Source of the DNA: Balneolia bacterium
Lineage (GTDB): Bacteria > Bacteroidota > Rhodothermia > Balneolales > Cyclonatronaceae
Direction of reading: 5' to 3'
Assembly (NCBI GenBank): GCA_003566395.1
Contig: PXDL01000427.1
Location: 1 to 13,088, forward strand
Length of the DNA stretch: 13,088 bases
The notes beneath the pieces were generated by a model, which made no database searches, was not told the origin of the DNA, and saw only the letters and a program-made list of their open reading frames with translations. This document shows, piece after piece, positions 1-8,069 of this stretch. Position numbers and translations under genes: made by a program. The stretch's first letter is position 1. Every line of letters begins with the position of its first letter.

Positions 1-17
1 AACGTAACGGGGTTTAG

Positions 18-93
18 CCATTTTTTCCAGCCGGCGGTTTTTGGAACCCTTTTGTCCGCACAAAAGGTTAAAGATGCTTATTTAGACATCGGA
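18..93 (-). repeat. Dispersed repeat, copy 1 (inverted relative to copy 3)
   Basis: Read on the minus strand, positions 93 down to 29 match 12779-12843 on the plus strand at 57 of 65 positions without gaps. The 40-base core (29-68) differs at a single position. Weaker similarity continues to about 18 and, on the other side, to about 115. The core holds an 8-bp hairpin, CCTTTTGT (48-55) and ACAAAAGG (60-67), with a four-base loop. The copy lies downstream of the mechanosensitive channel gene and codes for nothing recognisable. It may be a REP-like or MITE-like element, but no transposase is visible here. Confidence 0.85.
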
Positions 94-106
94 ATTACAA
101 GACTAC

Positions 107-127
107 ATCAAACCAATGGGGTTTGAT
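107..127. other. Small hairpin beside repeat copy 1
   Basis: ATCAAACC (107-114) and GGTTTGAT (120-127) form a perfect 8-bp stem around the loop AATGG. Neither strand has a T-run after it, so it is not a standard intrinsic terminator. It could end or process the mechanosensitive channel transcript, or be part of the neighbouring repeat. Function unknown. Confidence 0.45.
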
Positions 128-224
128 ATAGGTTTACTAAAAAGATACCGGCAAAAAAAGCCTATTCGCCACTTTCGATGGATTCGCTGGTTTTAACCGG
201 ACACCAATGATTCTCAATTCTCAA

Positions 225-1481
225 TTAATCACTTTTTCTTGTTAGGGATTGGAAGTCACCTCCGGAAGGCTGCTGATATACTTTGAGTCCGAACTCCGGC
301 ATTACGGCCAGCAGGTGATCAAACATATCGGCTTGAATCTGTTCATATTCTGCCCATACGATAGTGTTGGTAAAGACGTAAACCTGAAGCGGAAGGCCGC
401 GGTCGGTGGGCTCGAGCTGCCTGACGAGCATCAGCAGATCTTTTTTGGCATTGGGATGTTTTTTCAGGTATTCAACTATATAGGCCCGGAACGTTCCCAC
501 ATTGGTAAGCCAGCGCGAATTGGTTAGTATGGAAGGATTTTCTTTAAGATATTTATCGTTGTAGGCCGATATATCCTTCATTTTATCGGTGATGTATTCT
601 TTGAGCAGGTGCGTTTGCTTCAGTTTCTGAATCTCCTTATAGGTCAGAAAACGGATAGTACCGATATCGATATTTATGGAGCGCATCACCCTGCGCCCTC
701 CGGTCTCTTTCATGCCACGCCAGTTCCGGAAACTGTGCTCCAGAAATTTGTGTGTGGGAATAACCGAAAAGGTTTTGTCGAAATTCTGCACGCGCACATT
801 ATTCAGCGAGATATCGATTACATCGCCGTCTGCGCCAAATTGCGGCATTTCTATCCAGTCACCGATACGAATCAAATCATTATTTGTAAGCTGCACACTG
901 GCCACAAGTGACAAAAGGGTGTCGCGAAATATCAACAGCAGAATAGCTGTTATGGCCCCAATTCCGCTGAGGAAATACCAGGGTGATTGATCCGACAAAC
1001 TGGCGATTATAAAGATAATCGAGAGCATGTAGATCACCAGCTTACCGAGCTGTATGTAGGACTTAATCGGCCGCAGGGATGCTTTGGGTAGCATCAGGTA
1101 TATCGTATGTGCCGAGGATAACAAAGAATCCAGCACGCGGGCGGTAACCAGAATCATCAGCGCCGCCGTAAAACGGGTGATAAACTGGGCAAAATCTTCG
1201 TTCAGCTCCGGAACGAACTCTATGCCGATATAGAGAAACATCAGCGGAATCAGAAACAGGGCGCGCTGCGGGAGTTTATGGCGCAACACCGCGGCATACC
1301 ATTCGGATGTGGTACGGTCATCCAGTTGCTTGAGCAGCCGTATTATCCAAACACGTATTATTACATGGATAATGGTGGAAATGCTCAGCAGAATAAAAAT
1401 TCCCACAAGAGCTTCAGGCTCAACCGTAGCTACCCAGGAGGAGAGTTGCTCCTGCAGCCGCTCTGCAAATCGTTCTACCAT
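225..1481 (-). CDS. YbdG/MscM-type mechanosensitive ion channel (MscS family)
   Basis: Inner-membrane channel expected to open on membrane tension and release solutes during hypo-osmotic shock. The 418 residues match the length of E. coli YbdG (about 415). Hydrophobic segments lie near residues 24-50, 74-92, 100-120, 143-163 and 170-195. The last one is the MscS-like pore helix and runs directly into the beta domain (IRIGDWIEMPQFGADGDV, about 205-221, then VQNFDKTFSVIPTHKF and FRNWRGM), which is the most diagnostic stretch. The region after residue 268 is the cytosolic domain with the YbdG-type insertion. ATG at 1481 is the only start ahead of the first membrane segment. No Shine-Dalgarno motif is visible. 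It is transcribed alone, divergent from the gene at 1715. The subfamily is recognised from motifs, not from a search. Confidence 0.93.
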   Translation of the reverse strand: MVERFAERLQEQLSSWVATVEPEALVGIFILLSISTIIHVIIRVWIIRLLKQLDDRTTSEWYAAVLRHKLPQRALFLIPLMFLYIGIEFVPELNEDFAQFITRFTAALMILVTARVLDSLLSSAHTIYLMLPKASLRPIKSYIQLGKLVIYMLSIIFIIASLSDQSPWYFLSGIGAITAILLLIFRDTLLSLVASVQLTNNDLIRIGDWIEMPQFGADGDVIDISLNNVRVQNFDKTFSVIPTHKFLEHSFRNWRGMKETGGRRVMRSINIDIGTIRFLTYKEIQKLKQTHLLKEYITDKMKDISAYNDKYLKENPSILTNSRWLTNVGTFRAYIVEYLKKHPNAKKDLLMLVRQLEPTDRGLPLQVYVFTNTIVWAEYEQIQADMFDHLLAVMPEFGLKVYQQPSGGDFQSLTRKSD

Positions 1482-1714
1482 AAAAAGTGTATCGTCCGGA
1501 TGTGTTAAATTTGGGCTAAGTTAACGGGATAAGCTCCTTCAAACAACACATTTATAGATGAGGTTAAAGCGCAGCTTTTGTATTATGAAACAGGCTTTGC
1601 AATGCCTCTATGAATGCATGGATTTCGAAAGCTCGCGCACCGATGATTAAACTTAGATTCCGAGCCTGATTCAAATGCCTTACCGTTTTTCTCAAGCGTC
1701 CGACTATAATTTAT
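1482..1714. other. Divergent intergenic region
   Basis: This spacer must hold the promoters of the minus-strand channel gene and the plus-strand pair. TAAATTTG at 1506-1513 fits the Bacteroidota -7 consensus TAnnTTTG, but no TTG sits at the right distance before it. TATAAT at 1705-1710 is only five bases before the ATG at 1715. If that is a -10 box, the mRNA would be leaderless or nearly so. Neither is a firm call. Confidence 0.3.
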
Positions 1715-2185
1715 ATGTTGCTTAAAAAAATTCGCACGGCTGTATTAACCGTTTTCATCATTTACGGCCTTTTGGTTGCCACGCACCAGGGTGAATTCTG
1801 GCCGTTCAGCACCTACCAGATGTTCTCACAAGGCGGCCTGCCGTGGAGCAAACCTGTGCTCGTGAAACTCGACGAGGATTCGTGCAGCTCGGCCCGCTTT
1901 ACCGATCTTTCCGACCTTGACGGCCAAAGTGTTCCACTAAACCGGTACGGCATCGACCACCGCGATTTTTCAAACTTCACGCGTCATCTCAACACCCCGA
2001 GTCAGGCTGAGTCCGAAGCACTCCGGCACCTTCTTCAGCCCGTACTTTCGGACTCCCCCGACGGGCTCTGTGTCATCAGAATCGATGCGAAATCCGCCGA
2101 AGACGGCGTTGAGCTTCACTTCACCCCTGTCTTGTTTCTGAATTCCGAACGCGCTATTGAAATGAGAAAGGAGATCCCGTCATGA
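1715..2185 (+). CDS. Small membrane-anchored protein with WPFSTYQMFS motif
   Basis: A 156-residue protein that I cannot name. Residues 1-7 are basic, residues 8-22 form one hydrophobic segment (signal anchor or uncleaved signal peptide), and the rest is hydrophilic, so the bulk probably faces the periplasm. Right after the membrane segment is EFWPFSTYQMFS (27-38), with an aromatic-rich pattern that looks like a family signature. There are two cysteines (57 and 119). The stop overlaps the start of the next gene (ATGA at 2182-2185), so the two are translationally coupled and probably act together. I recall, without being able to check, that proteins with this motif sit beside HTTM-like membrane proteins elsewhere. 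The start has no Shine-Dalgarno motif and has TATAAT immediately upstream. Confidence 0.82.
   Translation: MLLKKIRTAVLTVFIIYGLLVATHQGEFWPFSTYQMFSQGGLPWSKPVLVKLDEDSCSSARFTDLSDLDGQSVPLNRYGIDHRDFSNFTRHLNTPSQAESEALRHLLQPVLSDSPDGLCVIRIDAKSAEDGVELHFTPVLFLNSERAIEMRKEIPS
2167..2173 (+). promoter_or_regulatory. Ribosome binding site for the HTTM-like gene
   Basis: AAAGGAG at 2167-2173 is a strong Shine-Dalgarno match eight bases before the ATG at 2182. It supports that start and coupled translation from inside the preceding gene. It stands out because most other genes in the window show no such motif. Confidence 0.65.
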
Positions 2186-3069
2186 TCACCCTGTTCAAAC
2201 ATTCATTTCGGTTTACCGATCATCCCACACCCGGCATGAAGCTGCATTACAAGCTCTTCGAGCTGTTCGTATATGCGTGCCTTGTCTGGTTCGTGATGCA
2301 CTGGGCGGCCGGTATGGCAACCCTTACCTCCCAGCATTCGGCCGGCGGTCTGGCACACTATTTTCCTGTCGAGTGGATGTACGGCACCATTTTCCCGTGG
2401 ATTAACGCCACGATCATCACCCTGCTGCTGCTTTTCGGTTTTTTCAGGGTGATGCCCAGACTCCTGCTCACTTCCGCTTTCATCCTCATCCATTTCCAGT
2501 ATGTGGCACGGTACACCATGGGTAAGCTTCCCCATGAATCCGTATTTCTCGGTATGGCGCTGCTGGCATTTGTACTTGCGGTATGGGTAATTCCAAAACC
2601 ATCCGAGCGCATTCGGTTTGTATTCGTTTTCCTTTTGTTTTTCATGGGTCTGGGCTATGTGATGTCAGGCTTCGTGAAGATTATCGGCACCTTTCTCGTA
2701 AATCCCGAGAGCTTCTGGAGCGACGGACGACATCTCTGGCTCTGGATTGCTTCCCGTCAGGTTTCCATTCTAACGGCCGAAGGTACCTATGCCCTCAACT
2801 TTATGCAGAAGATGGCGCAGATTAACTGGTATTTGGCCACCGCAATGCTAACCTACGGCCTTGTAGCCGAACTTCTTGGTTTTCTTCTCTGGTTCGACCG
2901 AACCCGATGGATAGGCGCGGTGCTGCTGATCGGCCTGCACACCGGCATCGGCATGGTGATGGGCCTCTTCTTCCCTTTCTTCATCGCTCAACTCATCATG
3001 ACCGGATTCAGGTGGGACCGGCTTCTTGATGGAGCTCCTCACTTCAGGCTTAAAGACAACTACCTCTGA
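2182..3069 (+). CDS. Polytopic membrane protein, HTTM-like (vitamin K carboxylase-related membrane domain)
   Basis: A 295-residue integral membrane protein with about seven hydrophobic segments, near residues 26-46, 72-88, 93-110, 121-137, 144-165, 217-237 and 243-273. The pattern resembles the HTTM family: GYVMSGFVKI (158-167), then FWSDGRHLWLWI (178-189), and a late segment with LLIGLHTGIGMVMGLFFPFF (248-267) holding a histidine (253) and a Phe-Pro pair. In the true gamma-glutamyl carboxylases a soluble domain follows. Here the protein ends soon after the last helix, so carboxylase activity should not be assumed. It overlaps the preceding gene by four bases and has a good ribosome binding site. 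Substrate and role are unknown. A DoxX-like or other small membrane family is the main alternative. Confidence 0.8.
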   Translation: MITLFKHSFRFTDHPTPGMKLHYKLFELFVYACLVWFVMHWAAGMATLTSQHSAGGLAHYFPVEWMYGTIFPWINATIITLLLLFGFFRVMPRLLLTSAFILIHFQYVARYTMGKLPHESVFLGMALLAFVLAVWVIPKPSERIRFVFVFLLFFMGLGYVMSGFVKIIGTFLVNPESFWSDGRHLWLWIASRQVSILTAEGTYALNFMQKMAQINWYLATAMLTYGLVAELLGFLLWFDRTRWIGAVLLIGLHTGIGMVMGLFFPFFIAQLIMTGFRWDRLLDGAPHFRLKDNYL

Positions 3070-3563
3070 AAGGGTGACTTAGATCTTTTACAGGAGAAGC
3101 ATTCGGGCCTTGAACAGATGGATATTGGTCGCTTCGCTCCTAATGGTGAATTTTGAATGGTGAATGATTGTGAGTTTCAAATTCATACAATACAACTACT
3201 TATACGGTTTAACTATTTCGACTACGCGCTGCCCGGAAATTTCAATTCATTTGAAAATAACTTCGGCGCACGCGGAGAAATCTCCAGTGGTGATGGAACG
3301 CAGATTGTGCTGATTCTACCTGATTCCCGCAGATTTTTTTGAATGCCTCTTCATGAGTAGCCGCAATTAACTGTTAGCACCCCAAAATCTGAAACTGATT
3401 AGTGAAGGTTAATTTAGACCATAGTTTATCCCTGCGGTATTATCCTGCTTGCTTCCCCTTTTCGGTAGTAACCCCCCGAATGGTATGACAAAGTTATCGT
3501 TAGGGCGCGCCTGAGGACGGGATTCATTCCTCAGTTTCATCCCTTAATATCTGCATCAATCTT
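3070..3563. other. Gene-poor convergent intergenic region
   Basis: Separates the plus-strand HTTM-like gene from the minus-strand operon end. Contents: a short direct repeat near 3144-3163 (AATGGTGAA twice), CGCAGATT twice (3299-3306 and 3328-3335), GGAGA/TCTCC close dyad near 3273, and a 7-bp hairpin CTGAGGA (3511-3517) / TCCTCAG (3528-3534) next to a GGCGCGCC palindrome (3504-3511). The hairpin lies between convergent gene ends but has only a short T-run, so it is at best a weak terminator. The 61-codon frame at 3157-3342 has no family features or ribosome binding site and I do not call it a gene. Confidence 0.5.
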
Positions 3564-4592
3564 TTACAGCAAACGCTTTCGGTAGGGTGCGATGTAAAGC
3601 GTGTAGAGCCAGGCAAGGGGCGTAACGAGAAGAACGGAAAGCATCATGCCGGCATGGGTAATAATGGCATAGGCCACTCCGGTAACGGCAGGTACGGCGT
3701 AGAGAACAAGAAGGCTCTGCTTCACAAACCAGTGATAGGTACCAAGCCCTCCCGGTGAAGGCAACGTTACGCCGATGGTAGAAATCACCATCACCGCTGC
3801 GGCTTCCGGAAGACCAAGCCCGAAGGTTTCGGCCATATCAAAAGCGTAAAACGGGATGTAGGTCAGCATCACATAACAAAACCACATGCCGGCGGTGTAA
3901 ATAAGAAACTGCGGCCATTTTCTGATTTTACGAACCGAAGTAATCCCGTCGGTAAAACTGTACACGATGCGCTTCACCCCGACACTCTCCTCTCCGCTTT
4001 CGAGATCGCGGCGGCGCTTGTTAAGGATATAAATTACGGCTCTCCACAACAGAACGGCCGAGATAATGCCGATCACAATAAGCAAAACAAGAACTATAGG
4101 CGACCGGAGTTCATCAAGAATCAGATAAATCTGAGGCCCGAACAAGGCGTCCATGGTCTGACGGTCGGAGATCACGAAAAAAATAACGAGCACCAAAAGC
4201 AGAAGCATCGCCAATAAATCGATGATTCGCTCCAGTACCACCGTACCCAGTACAGCCGACCCGCTCATTCCTTCACGCCGGGCTACGTAAAGCGTCCGGC
4301 TTATTTCTCCGGCACGAGGGATGGCGTAGTTAACGGCGTACCCGAACATCACGCCGGTAAAAAGAGTGCTCGACCGCAGGCCCGGATGCTCGGATTCCAT
4401 CAACAGTTTCCAGCGCTCACTGCGGAACAGAAAACTCAGAAGACAAAACGCGAGGTAGGGAAAAATCCATCCATAACTCATCAGCTGCACATACTGCCAC
4501 AATTCCGACAGATCAATATTGCGTAACGAAAGCCACAGAAAAAAACCGCCGACCAGTAAACTTAAGACAATGTTGATGAGGTGTTTTCTCAT
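3564..4592 (-). CDS. LPG-synthase-TM / YbhN-type flippase-like membrane protein (UPF0104)
   Basis: A 342-residue polytopic inner-membrane protein of the lysylphosphatidylglycerol-synthase transmembrane family (PF03706), known from AglD, YbhN and the MprF flippase domain. Hydrophobic segments lie near residues 7-23, 40-56, 76-90, 118-141, 164-187, 228-250, 262-275 and 292-330. Family hallmarks are present in order: NYAIPRAGEISR (88-99), VLERIIDLL (119-127) and LPSPGGLGTYHW (277-288). It has no catalytic synthase domain, so a lipid or lipid-linked-sugar transport role is more likely than aminoacyl transfer. It starts 13 bases after the lolA-like stop and is the last gene of the ftsK operon. The substrate cannot be read from the sequence. 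Confidence 0.9.
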   Translation of the reverse strand: MRKHLINIVLSLLVGGFFLWLSLRNIDLSELWQYVQLMSYGWIFPYLAFCLLSFLFRSERWKLLMESEHPGLRSSTLFTGVMFGYAVNYAIPRAGEISRTLYVARREGMSGSAVLGTVVLERIIDLLAMLLLLVLVIFFVISDRQTMDALFGPQIYLILDELRSPIVLVLLIVIGIISAVLLWRAVIYILNKRRRDLESGEESVGVKRIVYSFTDGITSVRKIRKWPQFLIYTAGMWFCYVMLTYIPFYAFDMAETFGLGLPEAAAVMVISTIGVTLPSPGGLGTYHWFVKQSLLVLYAVPAVTGVAYAIITHAGMMLSVLLVTPLAWLYTLYIAPYRKRLL

Positions 4593-4605
4593 GCAGCTCC
4601 GGCAA

Positions 4606-5319
4606 TCACTCTCTCAGGTCAATCACTTCGGCCTCTTCCGGCCAGTCGATTGCGAAGACGTCCTCTGTTTTTTCCAACAGTTCGCCGTCGGAAAAATCAA
4701 TATAAAAGCTGTTATCGGTTTGGTCTTCGGCAAACATGCGTACCAACAGCAAATTATCCGGATTGATATCAAGCTCGGCTTTTGTAATGATCTCAAACGG
4801 GTCGATAGCTTCAAGGGTGATGCGCGTGAGGCCGTTGTCAAGCGTTTGGGTGCGTACTATATCGAATCTGTCGGTATATGATCCCAGCAGTCGTGACGGC
4901 GCAAAATCATCCTCTTCCGGATAGTAATTACTAATAATGACTTTATCCTGTCTCAGATTGAATACGCGGGATGTGTTTCCGTTCACGCTGATATGCTGAT
5001 CGCGGGTCATCACTTTATACTGCTCAAAACCGACCCAAACGCGTCCTGTCGTTGTGGTTTCATCACCGGTAAATCCGTCCAGAAACCGGTGCTCCATTTC
5101 GGCACGGAAAACCATGCCGCCGGTAATCAGTCCGCTGAACTGTTCGAGAACGTTAGCAGGCTCATTCTCAGCCGTAGCCTGCTGATCAACCTGATTGAAA
5201 ACGAGCGGAACGGGCTGTTCGGCTTCGTTCAAAAACGGAAACGGCGTGAATGCCGTAATGCAAAGTGCGAAGAGCACAAGCAGCAATCCCTTTCTAAAAA
5301 CATGGTAAGATTCAGGCAT
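4606..5319 (-). CDS. lolA: LolA-like outer-membrane lipoprotein carrier protein
   Basis: A 237-residue exported protein. Residues 1-10 are the n-region and 11-24 the hydrophobic core of a signal peptide. Cys20 is not in a good lipobox because Leu precedes it, so a soluble periplasmic product is expected. The mature part has the LolA-type run of short beta strands: FSGLITGGMVFRAEMEHRF (61-79), GRVWVGFEQYKVMT (92-105), VFNLRQDKVIISNYYPEEDDF (119-139 region) and ITLEAIDPFEIITKAELDI (167-185). LolA receives lipoproteins from the LolCDE complex and carries them to the outer membrane. The placement directly after ftsK is the same as in E. coli and supports the call. Its ATG lies inside the end of ftsK (8-base overlap), so translation is coupled. 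The acidic linker before residue 60 is longer than in E. coli LolA. A LolA-fold protein with another lipid cargo is possible. Confidence 0.82.
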   Translation of the reverse strand: MPESYHVFRKGLLLVLFALCITAFTPFPFLNEAEQPVPLVFNQVDQQATAENEPANVLEQFSGLITGGMVFRAEMEHRFLDGFTGDETTTTGRVWVGFEQYKVMTRDQHISVNGNTSRVFNLRQDKVIISNYYPEEDDFAPSRLLGSYTDRFDIVRTQTLDNGLTRITLEAIDPFEIITKAELDINPDNLLLVRMFAEDQTDNSFYIDFSDGELLEKTEDVFAIDWPEEAEVIDLRE

Positions 5320-7891
5320 CGATTTCCCTTATTAGGTCGGTAAGTTCCTGTTCATCCTGCACAAGCACATCGCGCGCGGTGCTTCCCTGATACGGACCGA
5401 CAATGCCGGCGGCGTAAAGCTGATCGATGATACGGCCGGCTCTGTTGTAGCCGAGTTTTAATTTCCGCTGCAACAGTGAAACCGATCCCTGCTGATGCAG
5501 AACCACTACTTTTGCCGCTTCTTCGAACAAGTCGTCGCGTTCGCTTTTGTCGAGTATATCGGAGGAACTATCGTTCTCATCCTCAATTTTCGGCAGATAA
5601 AACGGACTGCCGTAACCGGGCTGAGCACCGATAAACGCATTGAGACGCTCAACTTCTTCGGTGGATACAAACGCGTTTTGCACACGAATCATACCTGAAC
5701 CTCCGGTGTAGAGCATGTCTCCCTTACCAACGAGCTGATCGGCTCCCATCGTATCAAGTATCGTGCGCGAATCTACTTTCGAAGCCACACGGTAGGCAAT
5801 ACGTGCCGGGAAATTGGCCTTGATGGTACCGGTGATAACGTTAACCGACGGGCGCTGCGTGGCCACAACAAGGTGAATACCCACCGCACGGGCAAGCTGG
5901 GCGATGCGGGCGATCGGCTCTTCAATTCCTTTACCGGCGGTGATCATCAGATCGGCCAGCTCATCAATAATAACAACAATATAAGGCAGATGACGATGAC
6001 CAAGATCTTCCTCAAGTTCTCCCGACCCCATTTTTTTATTATAGGCGCTGATATCACGTACCATGCCCATTTTCAGCAGCTCGTACCGCTCGTCCATCTC
6101 CTTACAAACGCTGTTGAGCACTTCCTGAACCTGGGCCGTATCGGTGATGATGGGTTCATCGAGGCCGGGCAGCGTGGCCAGATAATGATTCTGGATATTC
6201 CGGTACAAAGCCAATTCAATTTTCTTGGGATCCACCAGTACAAACTTAAGGTTCATCGGGTGAACCTTGTATAACAAACAGGTGATGATCGTATTGATCC
6301 CAACCGATTTCCCCGAACCCGTAGCTCCGGCCATAAGCACATGCGGCAGGCGGGTGAGATCGAGCATAAAGACTTCATTTTCAATCGTTTTACCGAAGGC
6401 AACCGGCAGGATCATGTCGGAGTCGGCAAACTTTTTGGTGGCGATCACATCTTTAATATAGACCGTTTCCCGCTTGCGGTTGGGCACCTCAATCCCCACG
6501 GCCCGTTTACCGGGAATCGGAGCGATAATGCGCAGCCCGTGCGTAGCCATCGCCATTTTGAGGTCGTTGGCGTAGCCTTCAATTTTGCTGATCTTCACAT
6601 CCGGGGCCGGCTCAAGCTCATAAAGCGTAACCGTAGGCCCGATGATGGCATTGATATTCAGAATGGCGATTCCGTGGAGCTTCAGTTTATCCGTAATAAG
6701 TCGTTTATTCTCACGAATTTCCTCCACATCAATTTCATTGCCTTCCGCCGGGGGCTCATCCAGCAAATCATACCCCGGAAACCGGTACTTAATCACCGGA
6801 CGCCCTTCGGTTTTCTGGGACTCACGCAAATCCCCGTCCCCGGCTTTTTCTTCTTCTTCCCCCTTGTAAATATTTATTTCGATGTCGTCCTCGTCGGGGT
6901 CGGCGGCCTTTTCATGCTCAACAATAGCTCTCGGCGGCCTGGAGCTTACTTCCCGGATTTCTTCCCGCCTCACCCGTATCTGCCGTTCCTCTTCCGACTC
7001 TCTTGGAAGCGGCTTTACGACATTATCCGATTTACGCACTTCAAAGGGAGCTCCTTCATCATCATCATCCGGTTCAGAAACAGCTTTGCCCGGCTTCGTT
7101 TGCTGCTCTTCCGTTTTCCCGGACATGCGCCCGTTGGTTGAGTTCGGTTCCGTTTGCGTTTTCGCGTCGGCAGCAGCAGCCTCGGTACTGCTTTGATCCG
7201 ATTCCTGTTTTTTATCTTTCTTTTGAAACAGAGACGCAAAACGGCTTTTCAGGCTCCCGAAGGCTGAATTAAACCGCTCAATCGTGGTTTGAATATCTCC
7301 GTCCACAAGGAAAAGAAATGCAATCAGGGTGAGTGAAACCAGAATAATGCCCGACCCCCATTCAGCCGTCAGACTCAGCAGCACGAAAGCCGAAAACGCC
7401 CCCACCGAACCGCTCCATGCGTGGGAAGGAACTTCATACAGATGGTTCAGCCAGCCGAAAATAGTGGCGAAGAGCAGCATCACCACACTGTAAAAAAGCG
7501 CGTGGCGATGCAGGAGTGAAAGATCAAAATGGCGAAATACAAACCACCCATATACGAGCAAAATGGCAGGTATGAGCAGCGTCACATAGCCGAACAGCAT
7601 ATAGACCATATAATAGGACATCACCGCACCAACCGGTCCAAGTCCGTTCTGAATGCGCGACGCCACCTGACTGCCCGGCGAAGCCAGCTCATTGAAAGAT
7701 GCGCTCTGCACAATGGCGTTATCCGCTTCATTATAGGTGAAGACACTCAGGCCGATCAGAAATGCGAGCGAAATCATAACCACACCCAGAATTTCGAGTT
7801 TCCGCTCCCTGCTGATAAATGATGAGCCGTCGTTAGCTGAAGCCGATGCCGTTTTTTGTTGTTTTCTCCGTGCCATGAAAAGGTTGACCAT
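5312..7891 (-). CDS. ftsK: DNA translocase FtsK/SpoIIIE
   Basis: An 859-residue septal DNA pump that moves chromosome ends through the closing division septum. Membrane segments lie near 33-53, 94-117, 131-149, 162-178 and 180-197. A charged linker rich in Glu, Asp, Lys and Gln runs to about 385. The alpha/beta motor follows, with Walker A GATGSGKS (522-529, Lys528) and Walker B IVVIIDE (Asp643, Glu644), then the conserved ATQRPSVNVITGTIKANFP stretch. The C-terminal winged-helix gamma domain (about the last 65 residues; LQRKLKLGYNRAGRIIDQL) reads KOPS-type polar DNA sequences. The length is in the usual range for FtsK with a short linker. An alternative start is Met6 (position 7876, MARRKQQ), and neither start has a visible Shine-Dalgarno motif. 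First gene of the ftsK-lolA-flippase operon. Confidence 0.97.
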   Translation of the reverse strand: MVNLFMARRKQQKTASASANDGSSFISRERKLEILGVVMISLAFLIGLSVFTYNEADNAIVQSASFNELASPGSQVASRIQNGLGPVGAVMSYYMVYMLFGYVTLLIPAILLVYGWFVFRHFDLSLLHRHALFYSVVMLLFATIFGWLNHLYEVPSHAWSGSVGAFSAFVLLSLTAEWGSGIILVSLTLIAFLFLVDGDIQTTIERFNSAFGSLKSRFASLFQKKDKKQESDQSSTEAAAADAKTQTEPNSTNGRMSGKTEEQQTKPGKAVSEPDDDDEGAPFEVRKSDNVVKPLPRESEEERQIRVRREEIREVSSRPPRAIVEHEKAADPDEDDIEINIYKGEEEEKAGDGDLRESQKTEGRPVIKYRFPGYDLLDEPPAEGNEIDVEEIRENKRLITDKLKLHGIAILNINAIIGPTVTLYELEPAPDVKISKIEGYANDLKMAMATHGLRIIAPIPGKRAVGIEVPNRKRETVYIKDVIATKKFADSDMILPVAFGKTIENEVFMLDLTRLPHVLMAGATGSGKSVGINTIITCLLYKVHPMNLKFVLVDPKKIELALYRNIQNHYLATLPGLDEPIITDTAQVQEVLNSVCKEMDERYELLKMGMVRDISAYNKKMGSGELEEDLGHRHLPYIVVIIDELADLMITAGKGIEEPIARIAQLARAVGIHLVVATQRPSVNVITGTIKANFPARIAYRVASKVDSRTILDTMGADQLVGKGDMLYTGGSGMIRVQNAFVSTEEVERLNAFIGAQPGYGSPFYLPKIEDENDSSSDILDKSERDDLFEEAAKVVVLHQQGSVSLLQRKLKLGYNRAGRIIDQLYAAGIVGPYQGSTARDVLVQDEQELTDLIREIDA

Positions 7892-8069
7892 TGGTTGTTG
7901 AGCACAGTAAACCTACGTGCCGTTCATGGTGCTTAATATAGGAATCAATTCAGCTAAATACAGAACACAGTACCGCCGAAGCACGAATCGCTGACGAGCC
8001 GTTTCCCTTCACCTCCGGGTATTGGAAAATAGCGGGATAAGCCGGCAGATTGTCAGCACCCGGGCTGTG
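7892..8069. other. Spacer between gcvT and ftsK
   Basis: A 178-base gap between two minus-strand genes. A weak hairpin follows the gcvT stop: AGCCGG (8040-8045) can pair with CCCGGGCT (8059-8066) with one bulge, and there is no good T-run. It probably holds the ftsK promoter, but I cannot place one with confidence. Whether gcvT and ftsK are cotranscribed is open. Confidence 0.35.

Noticed and set aside
3157..3342. 61-codon frame after the HTTM-like gene
   Set aside because: Starts inside a simple direct repeat, has no ribosome binding site or family features, and fits chance in an intergenic stretch.
4673..5319. LolA-like protein as a lipoprotein
   Set aside because: Cys20 follows FAL, and Leu at -1 does not fit the lipobox; a normal signal peptide is more likely.
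6341..7141. Long plus-strand open frame (266 codons) opposite ftsK
   Set aside because: Antisense shadow of the clear FtsK frame; no ribosome binding site and no recognisable domain.
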